From Victivallales bacterium (GTDB taxonomy: Bacteria; Verrucomicrobiota; Lentisphaeria; Oligosphaerales; Oligosphaeraceae): a DNA stretch of 28,501 nucleotides. A program made the translations under genes and the position numbers. Position 1 is the first letter of the stretch. Each line of letters starts with the position of its first letter. The notes beneath the pieces are model-generated. The model worked only from the letters and a program-made list of their open reading frames with translations, ran no database searches and was not told where the DNA came from. Positions 1 to 6,788 of this stretch are shown one piece after another. The stretch is from contig JAGCSE010000010.1 in NCBI GenBank assembly GCA_017964325.1, positions 1 through 28,501 on the forward strand, written 5' to 3'.

Positions 1-313
1 CCTTCTCACATTGTTTCTTCTCGTCCGCGAAGCGCTTGCGTCCATACGAATCAAGAAGCCAGTCGTAATGGTCGAGGGTCTTTTCAACTCCCTGCGTCAT
101 GTCCATTTTAAATACCTCCTTTAACAGTGTCTTCCTTTCATCAACCGTCAGCGCGGGAGTCGTCAGCACCCAGATGAAGCCGCACAAGTCCTCCTCCCCG
201 CCGCCAATCCCGTAGTCGCCGCCGGCATTCACGACGGTCATGCGGAGCTTGTCGTACATGGCGGGAGGCAGCAATCCTCCGCCGTCGCCTTCCGCCGTCA
301 TCCTGAACCTCAT
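1..313 (-). CDS. C-terminal piece of a PD-(D/E)XK nuclease-family transposase (runs off the window)
   Basis: This minus-strand reading frame opens at an ATG at 313, with GGGAGA just upstream, and stays open to the window edge, so its 3' end is missing. The visible part is 104 residues. Its order, a glycine-rich stretch (VVNAGGDYG), a hydrophobic helix (FIWVLTTP), then LTVDERKTLLKEVF and a segment beginning MDMTQGVE, matches the C-terminal tail I associate with PD-(D/E)XK nuclease-family transposases (Rpn-like), where an 'EEKK.iLee...i.mT.e.E' pattern follows the nuclease core. It lies in exactly the same frame as the 329-835 gene, separated only by one TAG and five codons. It is therefore probably the second half of one broken gene rather than an independent gene. 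Translation could restart at the ATG at 313 or at the one at 106, which has a strong AGGAGG. The family call is inferred from remembered motif patterns. Confidence 0.6.
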   Translation of the reverse strand, partial: MRFRMTAEGDGGGLLPPAMYDKLRMTVVNAGGDYGIGGGEEDLCGFIWVLTTPALTVDERKTLLKEVFKMDMTQGVEKTLDHYDWLLDSYGRKRFADEKKQCEK

Positions 314-328
314 GATTCTCCCTTGCCA

Positions 329-835
329 CTACTTGAGCGCAGCCGGACATATCCAGGCGGAGTTCACCCGCTGCGCCTTTTCAAACTGAGGGTATGTATA
401 TATCATTCCATATTCCATGTAATATATTCCCGATGCATATAACATACCCCTTGCAAGGCATCTGTCAAATTTCCTGCTGTCGTTCTGGACTTCGACGTTG
501 AGAAGCTGCGGCCTCCACTCATTGCGAAACCGCTTGGGCGGCTGCAGTTCGAACAGGAGGTCACAGTCCATCATGTAGCCGTTCGGGAGGGGCCTCTTCG
601 TATGCAGGGCCTTGGCGAACTCGGGGTGGCACTCTCCCGAACTGTCGCTGAAATCGTCAAAGCACTCCTCCTCTATGAGCCTGCACGAAAACGGAGCGTA
701 TTCCGGCAAGCACGCCTTCACAATGCGTGAAAGAACACCCTTAATTGAAAATAGCCCGTTCGCCCAGTTGTCATTTTTGAGGGAGCCACCCCCGTTGTCG
801 ATGATCTGCGCAAGTATGCTCGGTATGTCCGCCAT
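329..835 (-). CDS. N-terminal piece of a PD-(D/E)XK nuclease-family transposase, ended by an in-frame amber codon
   Basis: 168 residues, starting at an ATG preceded by AGGAGG seven bases upstream. The candidate nuclease core lies at about residues 85-125. An aspartate in MMDCDLLFEL is followed by LLNVEVQND, an ExQ variant of the E-x-K motif. After it comes a helix CLARGMLYASGIYYMEYG and then RVNSAWICPAALK. The arginine-tyrosine helix followed by an 'SIWIC' strand is typical of the PD-(D/E)XK nuclease-transposase (Rpn-related) families, which are usually around 280-330 residues. This gene stops at about half that length, directly after the WIC strand. The frame continues past the TAG into the 1-313 piece, so a nonsense mutation is the simplest explanation. 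Such nucleases are thought to cut DNA and promote recombination. Activity of this copy is doubtful. Confidence 0.6.
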   Translation of the reverse strand: MADIPSILAQIIDNGGGSLKNDNWANGLFSIKGVLSRIVKACLPEYAPFSCRLIEEECFDDFSDSSGECHPEFAKALHTKRPLPNGYMMDCDLLFELQPPKRFRNEWRPQLLNVEVQNDSRKFDRCLARGMLYASGIYYMEYGMIYTYPQFEKAQRVNSAWICPAALK

Positions 836-960
836 GGTCCGCCTCCTAATGATTGACTTTCATTTTATGGCAATACCATACTATAAATGCACATTATAAA
901 AATTCAAATAACTTATTTATTTCAAATTAGTTTTATAAAATAATCATATAAATTATTGTC

Positions 961-1026
961 ATTTTTTATGATTCTTTATGATTCCTTATGACACTTGATG
1001 ATTTCTGATGATTCCCGATGACTGTT
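961..1026. repeat. Tandem 10-bp repeat, about six units
   Basis: Successive 10-base blocks follow the pattern ATTCyTkATG, where the last four bases (TATG or GATG) recur every 10 bases from 961 to about 1020, with a degenerate next unit. The array sits in the AT-rich 836-1122 gap, between the nuclease-transposase start and the aminopeptidase terminator. No gene is visible in that gap. The exact 10-base period places identical bases on the same helix face. Confidence 0.7.
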
Positions 1027-1044
1027 TCAACACGCCTCAGCAAC

Positions 1045-1089
1045 AAAAAAAGAAAGGACATCGCTCACAATACAAGCGATGCCCTTTTT
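1045..1089 (-). terminator. Rho-independent terminator of the aminopeptidase gene
   Basis: A 10-bp stem (GGACATCGCT at 1056-1065 against AGCGATGCCC at 1075-1084, one mismatch) is flanked by an A-run on the left (1045-1055) and a T-run on the right (1085-1089). Read on the minus strand the hairpin is followed by a T-rich tract, 34 bases beyond the aminopeptidase stop. The flanking runs make it potentially bidirectional. Confidence 0.75.
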
Positions 1090-1122
1090 GACAATTCAAA
1101 ACAACAGTTTTTACTTTTGTTT

Positions 1123-2247
1123 CTAGGCATTTAGCTCCAAGAAAACAGGAGCCGTCGTCAAGTCTTCACAGCCATCTTCCGTCACGACGACAACATCTTC
1201 GATGCGGATGCCACCCCATTCGGGATAATACACGCCTGGCTCGACAGTTACGACATGACCAGGAGCCAGCGGTTTGTCATAGCGCGGACTAAGTGACGGC
1301 GATTCATGAATTTCCAACCCAAGCCCATGACCAAGCCCATGGAAGAAGCCGTGCGGCGGCTTGCAAGCGGAATCCGTCGGGTAACCCGCCGCCGTCAAGG
1401 CATTGGCGACATGATTATGGACATCGCCGCCGATCACACCTGGCTTGATCATGTCAATTGCCTCACGTTGAACACGATAGACTGCCTCAAAAGCCCTCTT
1501 CACAACATCCGACGCATGCCCTTTCACGACGGTTCGCGTCAAATCGCCGAAATATCCCGTTGCATCACAACGCGGGAAAATGTCCATCACAATCGGCTCA
1601 TTGGCATGGATTGGACCATGCCCCGTTTGATGCGGATCTGCTCCTTGGACTCCAGGAGCTGTAATCGTCTGCGAAGCTGTCCCACCACGTTTGGCAATCG
1701 CCATATCCACTTCGCCACGTAGGATTTCCGCCGTCAGGACTTCGCCATTCCATTCCAAAATTCCGTCACAATTGACTGTCGCCTCACGCAATACGTCAAA
1801 TCCACGGTACAAGCCAGCTTCCGCCAGCTCGACACCATGTCGGATTTTCTCCACCTCCTCCGCCGTCTTGACGATGCGTCCAGGCGAAAACGGTGACAAC
1901 ACCGATAATTTCACGCCCGCCGTCGTCAACGCCGCCGCAAGCCCGTATGGAAGACTGTATGGCACTTGCCACGACCAGTCAGAGTATTTTTTGGAAATAC
2001 CAGCGATGATGTTGACGATCGTCATGGGCGTCTCCTTGGCGATGCCCCACAGCTCACGCGCCTCATCGTTGTTCAGGACTTTCACATCGGATCTAGCCTG
2101 TTTGACGGCGCGACCATATTCCAAGGCAGACACCACGATGGCTTTTTCACAAGGCGTTTCAACCCAAAGAAATGCGTCTGGCGCAGAAAAGCCCGATTCA
2201 TACCATAAATCTGCACAATGTTCGCTTGCAGCGTAGATTAATCTCAT
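1123..2247 (-). CDS. M24-family aminopeptidase (Xaa-Pro peptidase type)
   Basis: A cytoplasmic metallopeptidase of the pita-bread M24B family, which removes N-terminal residues, commonly next to proline. 374 residues from the ATG at 2247. A longer frame begins 66 bases upstream, but the 2247 start has AGAGG about 10 bases before it and begins at the expected MRLIYAAS strand. The N-terminal creatinase-like domain covers about residues 1-125 and the catalytic domain about 130-370. All five metal ligands are visible: Asp222 and Asp235 (in IVMDIF and FGDLTRT), His307 (GLGHGLGLEIHE), Glu336 (VTVEPG) and Glu350 (GIRIEDV). The two aspartates are 13 apart rather than 11, a variant seen in a subset of the family. 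It is transcribed divergently from thioredoxin, has its own terminator and so is probably monocistronic. Confidence 0.9.
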   Translation of the reverse strand: MRLIYAASEHCADLWYESGFSAPDAFLWVETPCEKAIVVSALEYGRAVKQARSDVKVLNNDEARELWGIAKETPMTIVNIIAGISKKYSDWSWQVPYSLPYGLAAALTTAGVKLSVLSPFSPGRIVKTAEEVEKIRHGVELAEAGLYRGFDVLREATVNCDGILEWNGEVLTAEILRGEVDMAIAKRGGTASQTITAPGVQGADPHQTGHGPIHANEPIVMDIFPRCDATGYFGDLTRTVVKGHASDVVKRAFEAVYRVQREAIDMIKPGVIGGDVHNHVANALTAAGYPTDSACKPPHGFFHGLGHGLGLEIHESPSLSPRYDKPLAPGHVVTVEPGVYYPEWGGIRIEDVVVVTEDGCEDLTTAPVFLELNA

Positions 2248-2334
2248 TTTTTTCAACCTCTTTAGAACAATTTTATCCAGTTGTTGTCTTAACAATAAAA
2301 CAATAGTTTTCACCCCAAAACAAGGAGAAAAGCC

Positions 2335-2643
2335 ATGTCAGAAAAAATCCGTGAATTGACCTCCGCCGATTTCGCAGCCGCCACCGCCCAAGGCACCGTG
2401 CTTGTCGATTTCTGGGCTACCTGGTGCGGCCCATGCCGTATGCAAGGCCCTATTCTCGAAAAACTTGCAGAAGAACTACCCAACGTCTCCATCTGCAAAG
2501 TCAACGTGGATGCTAACGCTGACCTTGCCGTCAAATATCAAATCATGTCCATTCCCGCCCTGTTGATCTTCAAGGACGGTAAGCTAGCCAAGCAGTTCAT
2601 CGGCCTCACACAGGCCGATGAACTGAAGAAGGCACTAAATTGA
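2335..2643 (+). CDS. trxA: Thioredoxin
   Basis: A general cytoplasmic protein-disulfide reductase. 102 residues, close to the 105-109 usual for the family. The active site WCGPC is present with Cys31 and Cys34, preceded by VDFWATW, and the cis-proline is Pro74 in MSIPALL. The C-terminal FIGLTQADELKKAL helix is as expected. An AAGGAGA ribosome site lies eight bases before the ATG. The gene is divergent from the aminopeptidase (87-bp shared promoter region) and converges on murG with only three bases between the two stop codons. Its last codons carry a perfect 14-bp hairpin (2593-2625). With no reductase gene nearby, its role here is taken to be housekeeping. Confidence 0.95.
   Translation: MSEKIRELTSADFAAATAQGTVLVDFWATWCGPCRMQGPILEKLAEELPNVSICKVNVDANADLAVKYQIMSIPALLIFKDGKLAKQFIGLTQADELKKALN
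2593..2625. terminator. Perfect 14-bp hairpin inside the 3' end of trxA
   Basis: CAGTTCATCGGCCT (2593-2606), loop CACAC, then AGGCCGATGAACTG (2612-2625): the arms are perfect complements. It lies within coding sequence, 18 bases before the trxA stop, and the converging murG ends three bases beyond that. No clean T-run follows on the plus strand, so function as a terminator, or as a 3'-end stabiliser for both convergent transcripts, is inferred from position. Confidence 0.5.
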
Positions 2644-2646
2644 CTT

Positions 2647-3771
2647 CTATTTCATAACACTTAAAATCAGATGGACGAGATTTGCGGCAGCTTGCGGCTT
2701 GCCGAACTGACGCAGTTTCTCGCCCATTGCATTCCATTCCGCGCCATTCGCCAGAAAATCCTTCAGCAGCGACGACAATTTTTCGGGCGTCGCTTCTTTT
2801 TGTGGAAAATGACGAGCAGCTCCGGCGGCTTCCAAAACTTTTGCATTCACGGTCTGGTGGTCGTCTGCCGCCGTCGGCAACGGTATGAGCACCAACGGCT
2901 TGCCAAACAACGACAATTCACAGATGCTGGACGCTCCCGAACGACAGATTACCAAATCCGCTGCGATATAACACTTTTCGATGCTGGAATCCGCACGGCG
3001 AATGGATGCCGCCACGCCAGCTTCCTTGTAGGCGTTTTCCAATGCCGCATTGTCATCGGAACCCGTCAGATGCATGAACTGTATCCAGTCTTTCACATCC
3101 CCTAACAACGAAGCCGTTTTGGCAAACAGTTCATTGACGGCGCGCGCCCCCTGGCTGCCGCCAAATACAAGCACTGTCTTCTTGTCGTTTGACAACCCCA
3201 AGCTCGGTAGATAATCAGGCGATTTCTCGCAACTGCCCGCAGCAGCCTCCACTATCGCCTCCCGCAACGGCATACCGACCTGCTCCGAACGACGACCGCG
3301 CACCTGTCCCATGTCCGCCAACGGCAGCGACAATCCAATCGCACTCGCCTTGCGGATGAAAACACGGTTCGTCAGCCCCATGAAACTGTTGCCTTCATGC
3401 AAGACCAACGGCGTCTTCTTCGTGTTCACAGCCCAGCAGGCGGGAACCGCCGCAAAGCTGCCCATGCCCAAAAGCACATCGGCTTCCAATCGCTTCAAGA
3501 CCTTTTTCGCGCTCATGACACAGCTTAACATTCTGAATGGAAATGCCAACGCCGCAAGACTCGCCCCAGGCAGACGAACAGACGGAATCTCTATCGCCTC
3601 GATGCCAAAATCCGCTGCAATCTTCGTCTGCTCCTCTGCGTGTTTGCCCGAAACAAGAAGCGTCACCTTCCCGCTCGGCCGTTCCTTCAAAAACTCACGC
3701 GCCACCGCCAGCGTTGGATAAAAATGTCCACCTGTTCCACCGCTTGCTATTACCAAATGACCATCTGACAT
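2647..3771 (-). CDS. murG: UDP-N-acetylglucosamine--N-acetylmuramyl-(pentapeptide) pyrophosphoryl-undecaprenol N-acetylglucosamine transferase
   Basis: Transfers GlcNAc from UDP-GlcNAc to lipid I to make lipid II on the inner face of the cytoplasmic membrane, so the organism makes peptidoglycan. 374 residues, a GT-B fold of normal length. The N-terminal Rossmann domain opens with VIASGGTGGHFYPTLA (glycine-rich G-loop). The mid-protein loop VFGGSQGARAVNELF and the C-terminal donor-binding RSGASSICELSLFGKPLVLIP with the DDHQTVNA segment are diagnostic. The ATG at 3771 is preferred to an upstream GTG at 3777 because AAAGGAG overlaps that GTG but is correctly spaced for 3771. It does not sit in a mur/fts cluster. 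It has an upstream terminator and converges on trxA, an isolated position compared with the usual dcw cluster. Confidence 0.95.
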   Translation of the reverse strand: MSDGHLVIASGGTGGHFYPTLAVAREFLKERPSGKVTLLVSGKHAEEQTKIAADFGIEAIEIPSVRLPGASLAALAFPFRMLSCVMSAKKVLKRLEADVLLGMGSFAAVPACWAVNTKKTPLVLHEGNSFMGLTNRVFIRKASAIGLSLPLADMGQVRGRRSEQVGMPLREAIVEAAAGSCEKSPDYLPSLGLSNDKKTVLVFGGSQGARAVNELFAKTASLLGDVKDWIQFMHLTGSDDNAALENAYKEAGVAASIRRADSSIEKCYIAADLVICRSGASSICELSLFGKPLVLIPLPTAADDHQTVNAKVLEAAGAARHFPQKEATPEKLSSLLKDFLANGAEWNAMGEKLRQFGKPQAAANLVHLILSVMK

Positions 3772-3786
3772 GTCCACTCCTTTCTC

Positions 3787-3826
3787 GTCTAAAAACCAAA
3801 AAAGGGCAACCCACTGGATTGCCCTT
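3787..3826 (-). terminator. Terminator of the coiled-coil/lipoprotein operon
   Basis: Perfect 8-bp stem AAGGGCAA (3802-3809) and TTGCCCTT (3819-3826) with a 9-base loop. On the minus strand it is followed by a T-rich run (plus-strand A-run 3791-3804). It lies 23 bases past the lipoprotein stop and 15 bases or so before the murG start, so it separates the two transcription units. Confidence 0.75.
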
Positions 3827-3848
3827 CATATCGTCGCCGTAAATTAAA

Positions 3849-3992
3849 TCAAAATGGAATACCCAGAGTCTGGTTCTCCCAGTTCGCTGGCGCACTCCAT
3901 GGCAGGTTGCCACTCTGGTCATCCGTGCTTACACATCCAGAAACCGCCAGCAACACAGCCACGACTCCAATCCACAGCAATACCCGTTTCAT
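3849..3992 (-). CDS. Small lipoprotein, 47 residues
   Basis: The short frame MKRVLLWIGVVAVLLAVSGC followed by VSTDDQSGNLPWSAPANWEN and a GIPF end. It has two positive N-terminal residues, a 15-residue hydrophobic stretch and a lipobox (AVSGC, Cys20), a textbook signal for lipid attachment. The mature part is only 28 residues and rich in Trp, Pro and Asn. It starts 12 bases after the stop of the 32-residue gene and ends just before a terminator, so it is the last gene of a three-gene operon. The ribosome site is weak (GGACGACGAA). I recall similar short lipoproteins with an LPW...W tail in Lentisphaerota/Verrucomicrobiota, but cannot name a function. Confidence 0.7.
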   Translation of the reverse strand: MKRVLLWIGVVAVLLAVSGCVSTDDQSGNLPWSAPANWENQTLGIPF

Positions 3993-4004
3993 TTTCGTCG
4001 TCCG

Positions 4005-4103
4005 TTAGAAGAAGAACAACGTCTTCATTTCCAAGACCTGGAACGCAACCGCCGCACTCAAGGCCAGAAAGGCAACGACCATGCAAATGGAAAATACTTT
4101 CAT
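4005..4103 (-). CDS. Small single-pass membrane protein, 32 residues
   Basis: A 32-residue frame (MKVFSICMVVAFLALSAAVA, then FQVLEMKTLFFF) forms one predicted transmembrane helix with a short tail. It has a strong AGGAGG ribosome site within the 11-base gap after the stop of the large coiled-coil gene, which argues that it is translated. The next gene, the 47-residue lipoprotein, starts 12 bases downstream. No function is known to me. Operon position suggests a partner of the coiled-coil membrane protein. Confidence 0.6.
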   Translation of the reverse strand: MKVFSICMVVAFLALSAAVAFQVLEMKTLFFF

Positions 4104-4114
4104 TGTCACCCTCC

Positions 4115-5491
4115 TTATTCGACGTTAACTTTGTTGACGCCAGAATAGAAGACAATCGCGCCAGGCTTGATGTCGGCAACACGGCCCGTCACGATTTCCG
4201 CCAGAGACACGCGATCTTCAGCCTTGATGACCTTAACCGTCGCGATATAGTTGCCATTCTGGTTGACAGCAAGCTTCAAACCGGGAACAACTTGATCCTT
4301 GCCCAAATCCAGCGTGATGAAGCTCCACTCCTCGTCCACATCCAAAACACGGCCAGTGATTTCAACTTTCACTTCTTCAATCTTCTGAATCGGTTCGACA
4401 GGTGCATTCACATCTTTGTATTCGGATTTCGGCATGGACAGCAACTCGGCTTGTTTCTTCAACTGGTCGCGCTCGGCCGTCATCTTCTTCAGGTCTTCCT
4501 CCAATTGCGCAATCTTCGCGTCACGATCAGCCAGTTTCGCCTTGAAATCCTCGACTTCCTTCTTCAACTTGGAGACCTGCTCCTCCAAGTCGATGATCTT
4601 CGTATTGATTTCTTTCGCATCCGCAACCATCGCGGCCAACGCGCTCTTGTAATCATTTCCTTTGATGCGGGAGACGTTCACGCTCCAATTGTACTTGCTG
4701 ATGGCTGCGAATAAATCCGCATAACCTTTTTCGTATGCTGCCGTGCGATCAACGATGACCTTGGCGGCCTGTTCCAAAGCCTGGAGGGCACTCTGCGCAT
4801 CATAACCACCGTATTGGACGGCAGCTGCATCCGTCTCTTCCTCAGCGGCTTCTTCCTCCTCGCCTTCTTCGCCGTCTTCCGACTTCTTGGCGGGCTTCTT
4901 CGGAGCCTTCGGCGCGGAACCGTCAGCCGTCTTGCGGGTATAGAATTCGGGATCGCCAAAACCAGGAATCGAAGCCCGCAGAATACCGCTCAACGCTTCC
5001 AGAGAAATGCGGACTTCTTCGTCACGCTTCTGAACTTCTTCAACATGATTCTTAATCGCCTTGGCGGCTGCATCGTATTTGCCAACAGCCTTCAGATTGT
5101 CCGCAGACAAGCCCAAATCTTCTGGAGCCTTCAGCGAACTGCTGACGGCAGCCAATGTCTCGGCCAACGCATTGCGTTGCGCAGTAACGCGCTGCGCCAA
5201 ATCTTCAACCTGCTTGACCTTGTTCTTGTAATCCCCTGGATTCGCCTTGTAGTCGCCCCAGCCAAGATTGCCGCTTTCCTTGCCGCCACCAGATGCAGGA
5301 GTGAAGGAAACAGGCGCGGAAACACCTGAACCTGCCGCCAATGCTTTGCCTGTACTGTCCAACCCCGCAGCCAAATCAGCCGCGCGATCCCTGAACATTT
5401 GACGATGCTTAGACAGCAGGAAACTGAACGCCGCAACGACAATTGCCAGCACTAAAACCAAAATGCCGAAGATTTTACCGAGCTTACCCAT
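4115..5491 (-). CDS. Membrane-anchored coiled-coil protein with a C-terminal beta domain
   Basis: 458 residues, function unrecognised. Residues 7-27 form one transmembrane helix (IFGILVLVLAIVVAAFSFLL), with the rest probably outside the cytoplasmic membrane. Helical segments follow (about 85-170), then an acidic low-complexity linker (about 200-225, KKPAKKSEDGEEGEEEE followed by more acidic residues). A heptad-rich coiled coil spans about 275-345 (DLEEQVSKLKKEVEDFKAKL). The C-terminal domain of about 90 residues is predicted beta-rich: GRVLDVDEEWSFITLDLG, then PGLKLAV, YIATVKVIKAED and IKPGAIVFY. This resembles small OB/SH3-like beta barrels. It has an AAGGAG site before the ATG and heads an operon with two tiny membrane/lipoprotein genes. 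An envelope structural role is plausible. It is a lineage-restricted family as far as I can tell. Confidence 0.75.
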   Translation of the reverse strand: MGKLGKIFGILVLVLAIVVAAFSFLLSKHRQMFRDRAADLAAGLDSTGKALAAGSGVSAPVSFTPASGGGKESGNLGWGDYKANPGDYKNKVKQVEDLAQRVTAQRNALAETLAAVSSSLKAPEDLGLSADNLKAVGKYDAAAKAIKNHVEEVQKRDEEVRISLEALSGILRASIPGFGDPEFYTRKTADGSAPKAPKKPAKKSEDGEEGEEEEAAEEETDAAAVQYGGYDAQSALQALEQAAKVIVDRTAAYEKGYADLFAAISKYNWSVNVSRIKGNDYKSALAAMVADAKEINTKIIDLEEQVSKLKKEVEDFKAKLADRDAKIAQLEEDLKKMTAERDQLKKQAELLSMPKSEYKDVNAPVEPIQKIEEVKVEITGRVLDVDEEWSFITLDLGKDQVVPGLKLAVNQNGNYIATVKVIKAEDRVSLAEIVTGRVADIKPGAIVFYSGVNKVNVE

Positions 5492-5718
5492 CCTTATACA
5501 GCTCCTTTGATGACCTTTATTGACTTATGTTTAATATTCTTTTCCTATCCTCTGTCAATCACTCGTTTTCCCCTCCTCGACACGATACACCACCGCATTC
5601 CAAGTGAAATACTATTCAAATTACTTGATAATAGTAACTTTTCAAGCATTGAAAAGACTTTTTCCACAATTTTTTTTAACTTTGCCCTATTTTTTTACCT
5701 TTTCCGCCTATTTTTTTT
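5492..5718. other. AT-rich gap with phased T-tracts (possible curved DNA)
   Basis: Between the prepilin-peptidase stop and the coiled-coil gene start there is no convincing gene. The plus strand carries T-runs centred near 5661, 5673, 5682, 5693, 5702 and 5714, a mean spacing of about 10.7 bases. These are A-tracts on the minus strand, about 170-225 bases upstream of the 5491 start. The last one overlaps the prepilin-peptidase 3' end. Helical phasing of A-tracts is known to bend DNA. Confidence 0.45.
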
Positions 5719-6643
5719 CAAACAGTATGAAAAACCAATTGCCAAAACACATCCACGCCAAAGCTCCAACTCCCAAAAACGGACCATAAGGGACGCTCCA
5801 CCCCTCTTTCCTTAATAATATGCGGCGCACAAGCCCCCAGGCCAGTCCTGCCACCGCCCCAAGCATGACGATGAAAACGACGGAATCCGCTCCCAAAAAG
5901 CCGCCGCACATCCCCAGAAGCTTCACATCTCCATAGCCCATCGCCTGCGGACTCTTGAACAAATGCCGCCCAGCCACTGCAAACACGCCCAGCAGCACGA
6001 CTCCCGCAAACACGCCGAACAGCCAGTCCGCAAACGCCGCAATGATCGGCATGGAACGGATGTCCACCCCCAGCAACCTCCCCAACTGGTCGTAGGCCAT
6101 CGTGATGAAAAACGAACCATGGGAAGGATCACCGCCCAACTGCAACGCCAGCCGGCCAGTCGGCAGCAGCAACGCAAGCATCAGCGACACAAGAAGCCCC
6201 GCGTAGGTTATCTCATCCGGAATCATCCGATGTTTCATGTCTATCAATGCCGCCGACAACAACGAGCCAGCCAGAAAGAAATACCCTGGAATCACCCCCA
6301 GAGGCAAATTCCGCCGAAAAATCCCATACCATATAATAAAAAATAGAAGCCCTGTCGCCGATTCGCCCAGAGGATAGCGGATGGATATCGGCTGGTGGCA
6401 ACCGCTGCAACGCCCGCGAAGACAGAGCCAACTGATGACGGGAATATTCTCCCAAGGCTTGATCAAATGTCCGCAGTTCGGACAATGGCTCGGCGGCGTC
6501 AGCAAAGACTCGCCACGCGGGATGCGCCACACCACTACGTTCAAAAAACTACCTATGACACAGCCAAGGCAGAAGGCTACGGCATGCACCTGCCACAAAA
6601 TCGGCGACAAGTCGCCGGCAGTCATTGTTCCTATTTGATCCAT
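5708..6643 (-). CDS. Prepilin peptidase / N-methyltransferase (type IV pilin / type II secretion)
   Basis: A polytopic inner-membrane aspartyl protease that cleaves and N-methylates type IV pilin-like precursors. 311 residues from the ATG at 6643, which has GAGGA eight bases upstream. A longer frame would need a TTG. The N-terminal block GSFLNVVVWRIPRGESLL is diagnostic. Four zinc-binding cysteines (54, 57, 79, 82, CPNC and CSGC) mark the methyltransferase-associated loop. The catalytic aspartates are Asp135 (ALIDMKHRMIPDE) and Asp239 (GYGDVKLLG). A loop of roughly 60 residues between the two catalytic sites is longer than in classical PilD. No pilin or secretion genes are adjacent, so its substrates are encoded elsewhere. 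Confidence 0.93.
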   Translation of the reverse strand: MDQIGTMTAGDLSPILWQVHAVAFCLGCVIGSFLNVVVWRIPRGESLLTPPSHCPNCGHLIKPWENIPVISWLCLRGRCSGCHQPISIRYPLGESATGLLFFIIWYGIFRRNLPLGVIPGYFFLAGSLLSAALIDMKHRMIPDEITYAGLLVSLMLALLLPTGRLALQLGGDPSHGSFFITMAYDQLGRLLGVDIRSMPIIAAFADWLFGVFAGVVLLGVFAVAGRHLFKSPQAMGYGDVKLLGMCGGFLGADSVVFIVMLGAVAGLAWGLVRRILLRKEGWSVPYGPFLGVGALAWMCFGNWFFILFEKK

Positions 6644-6705
6644 CGTTTTTTCCTCGCACCCACCATCCTGGTCTTTCAAACAGCATTATCTGAATATAGC
6701 GCAAC

Positions 6706-6733
6706 TTGTTTATTCCACAACTTCAATTATAAT
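6706..6733 (+). promoter_or_regulatory. Putative sigma-70 promoter of the GHL10 gene
   Basis: TTGTTT (6706-6711), 16 bases, then a perfect TATAAT (6728-6733), 55 bases before the ATG at 6789. It lies in the divergent gap between the prepilin-peptidase and glycosidase genes. Confidence 0.5.
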
Positions 6734-6788
6734 ACTTATTTTGTAGTTTTTGTCTGTAACGTCCTTTCATAACCAAAGTCGCAACGTG

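Noticed and set aside
961..1026. CRISPR array
   Set aside because: The units are 10 bases with no spacers, and no cas genes are present. The same holds for the 46-base tandem repeat at 21174-21262, which has only two units and no spacer.
3854..4714. 286-residue open frame on the plus strand
   Set aside because: Overlaps the 3' half of the coiled-coil gene and both tiny genes of the minus-strand operon; Arg/Leu/Gln-rich mirror of the coiled coil with no start signal.
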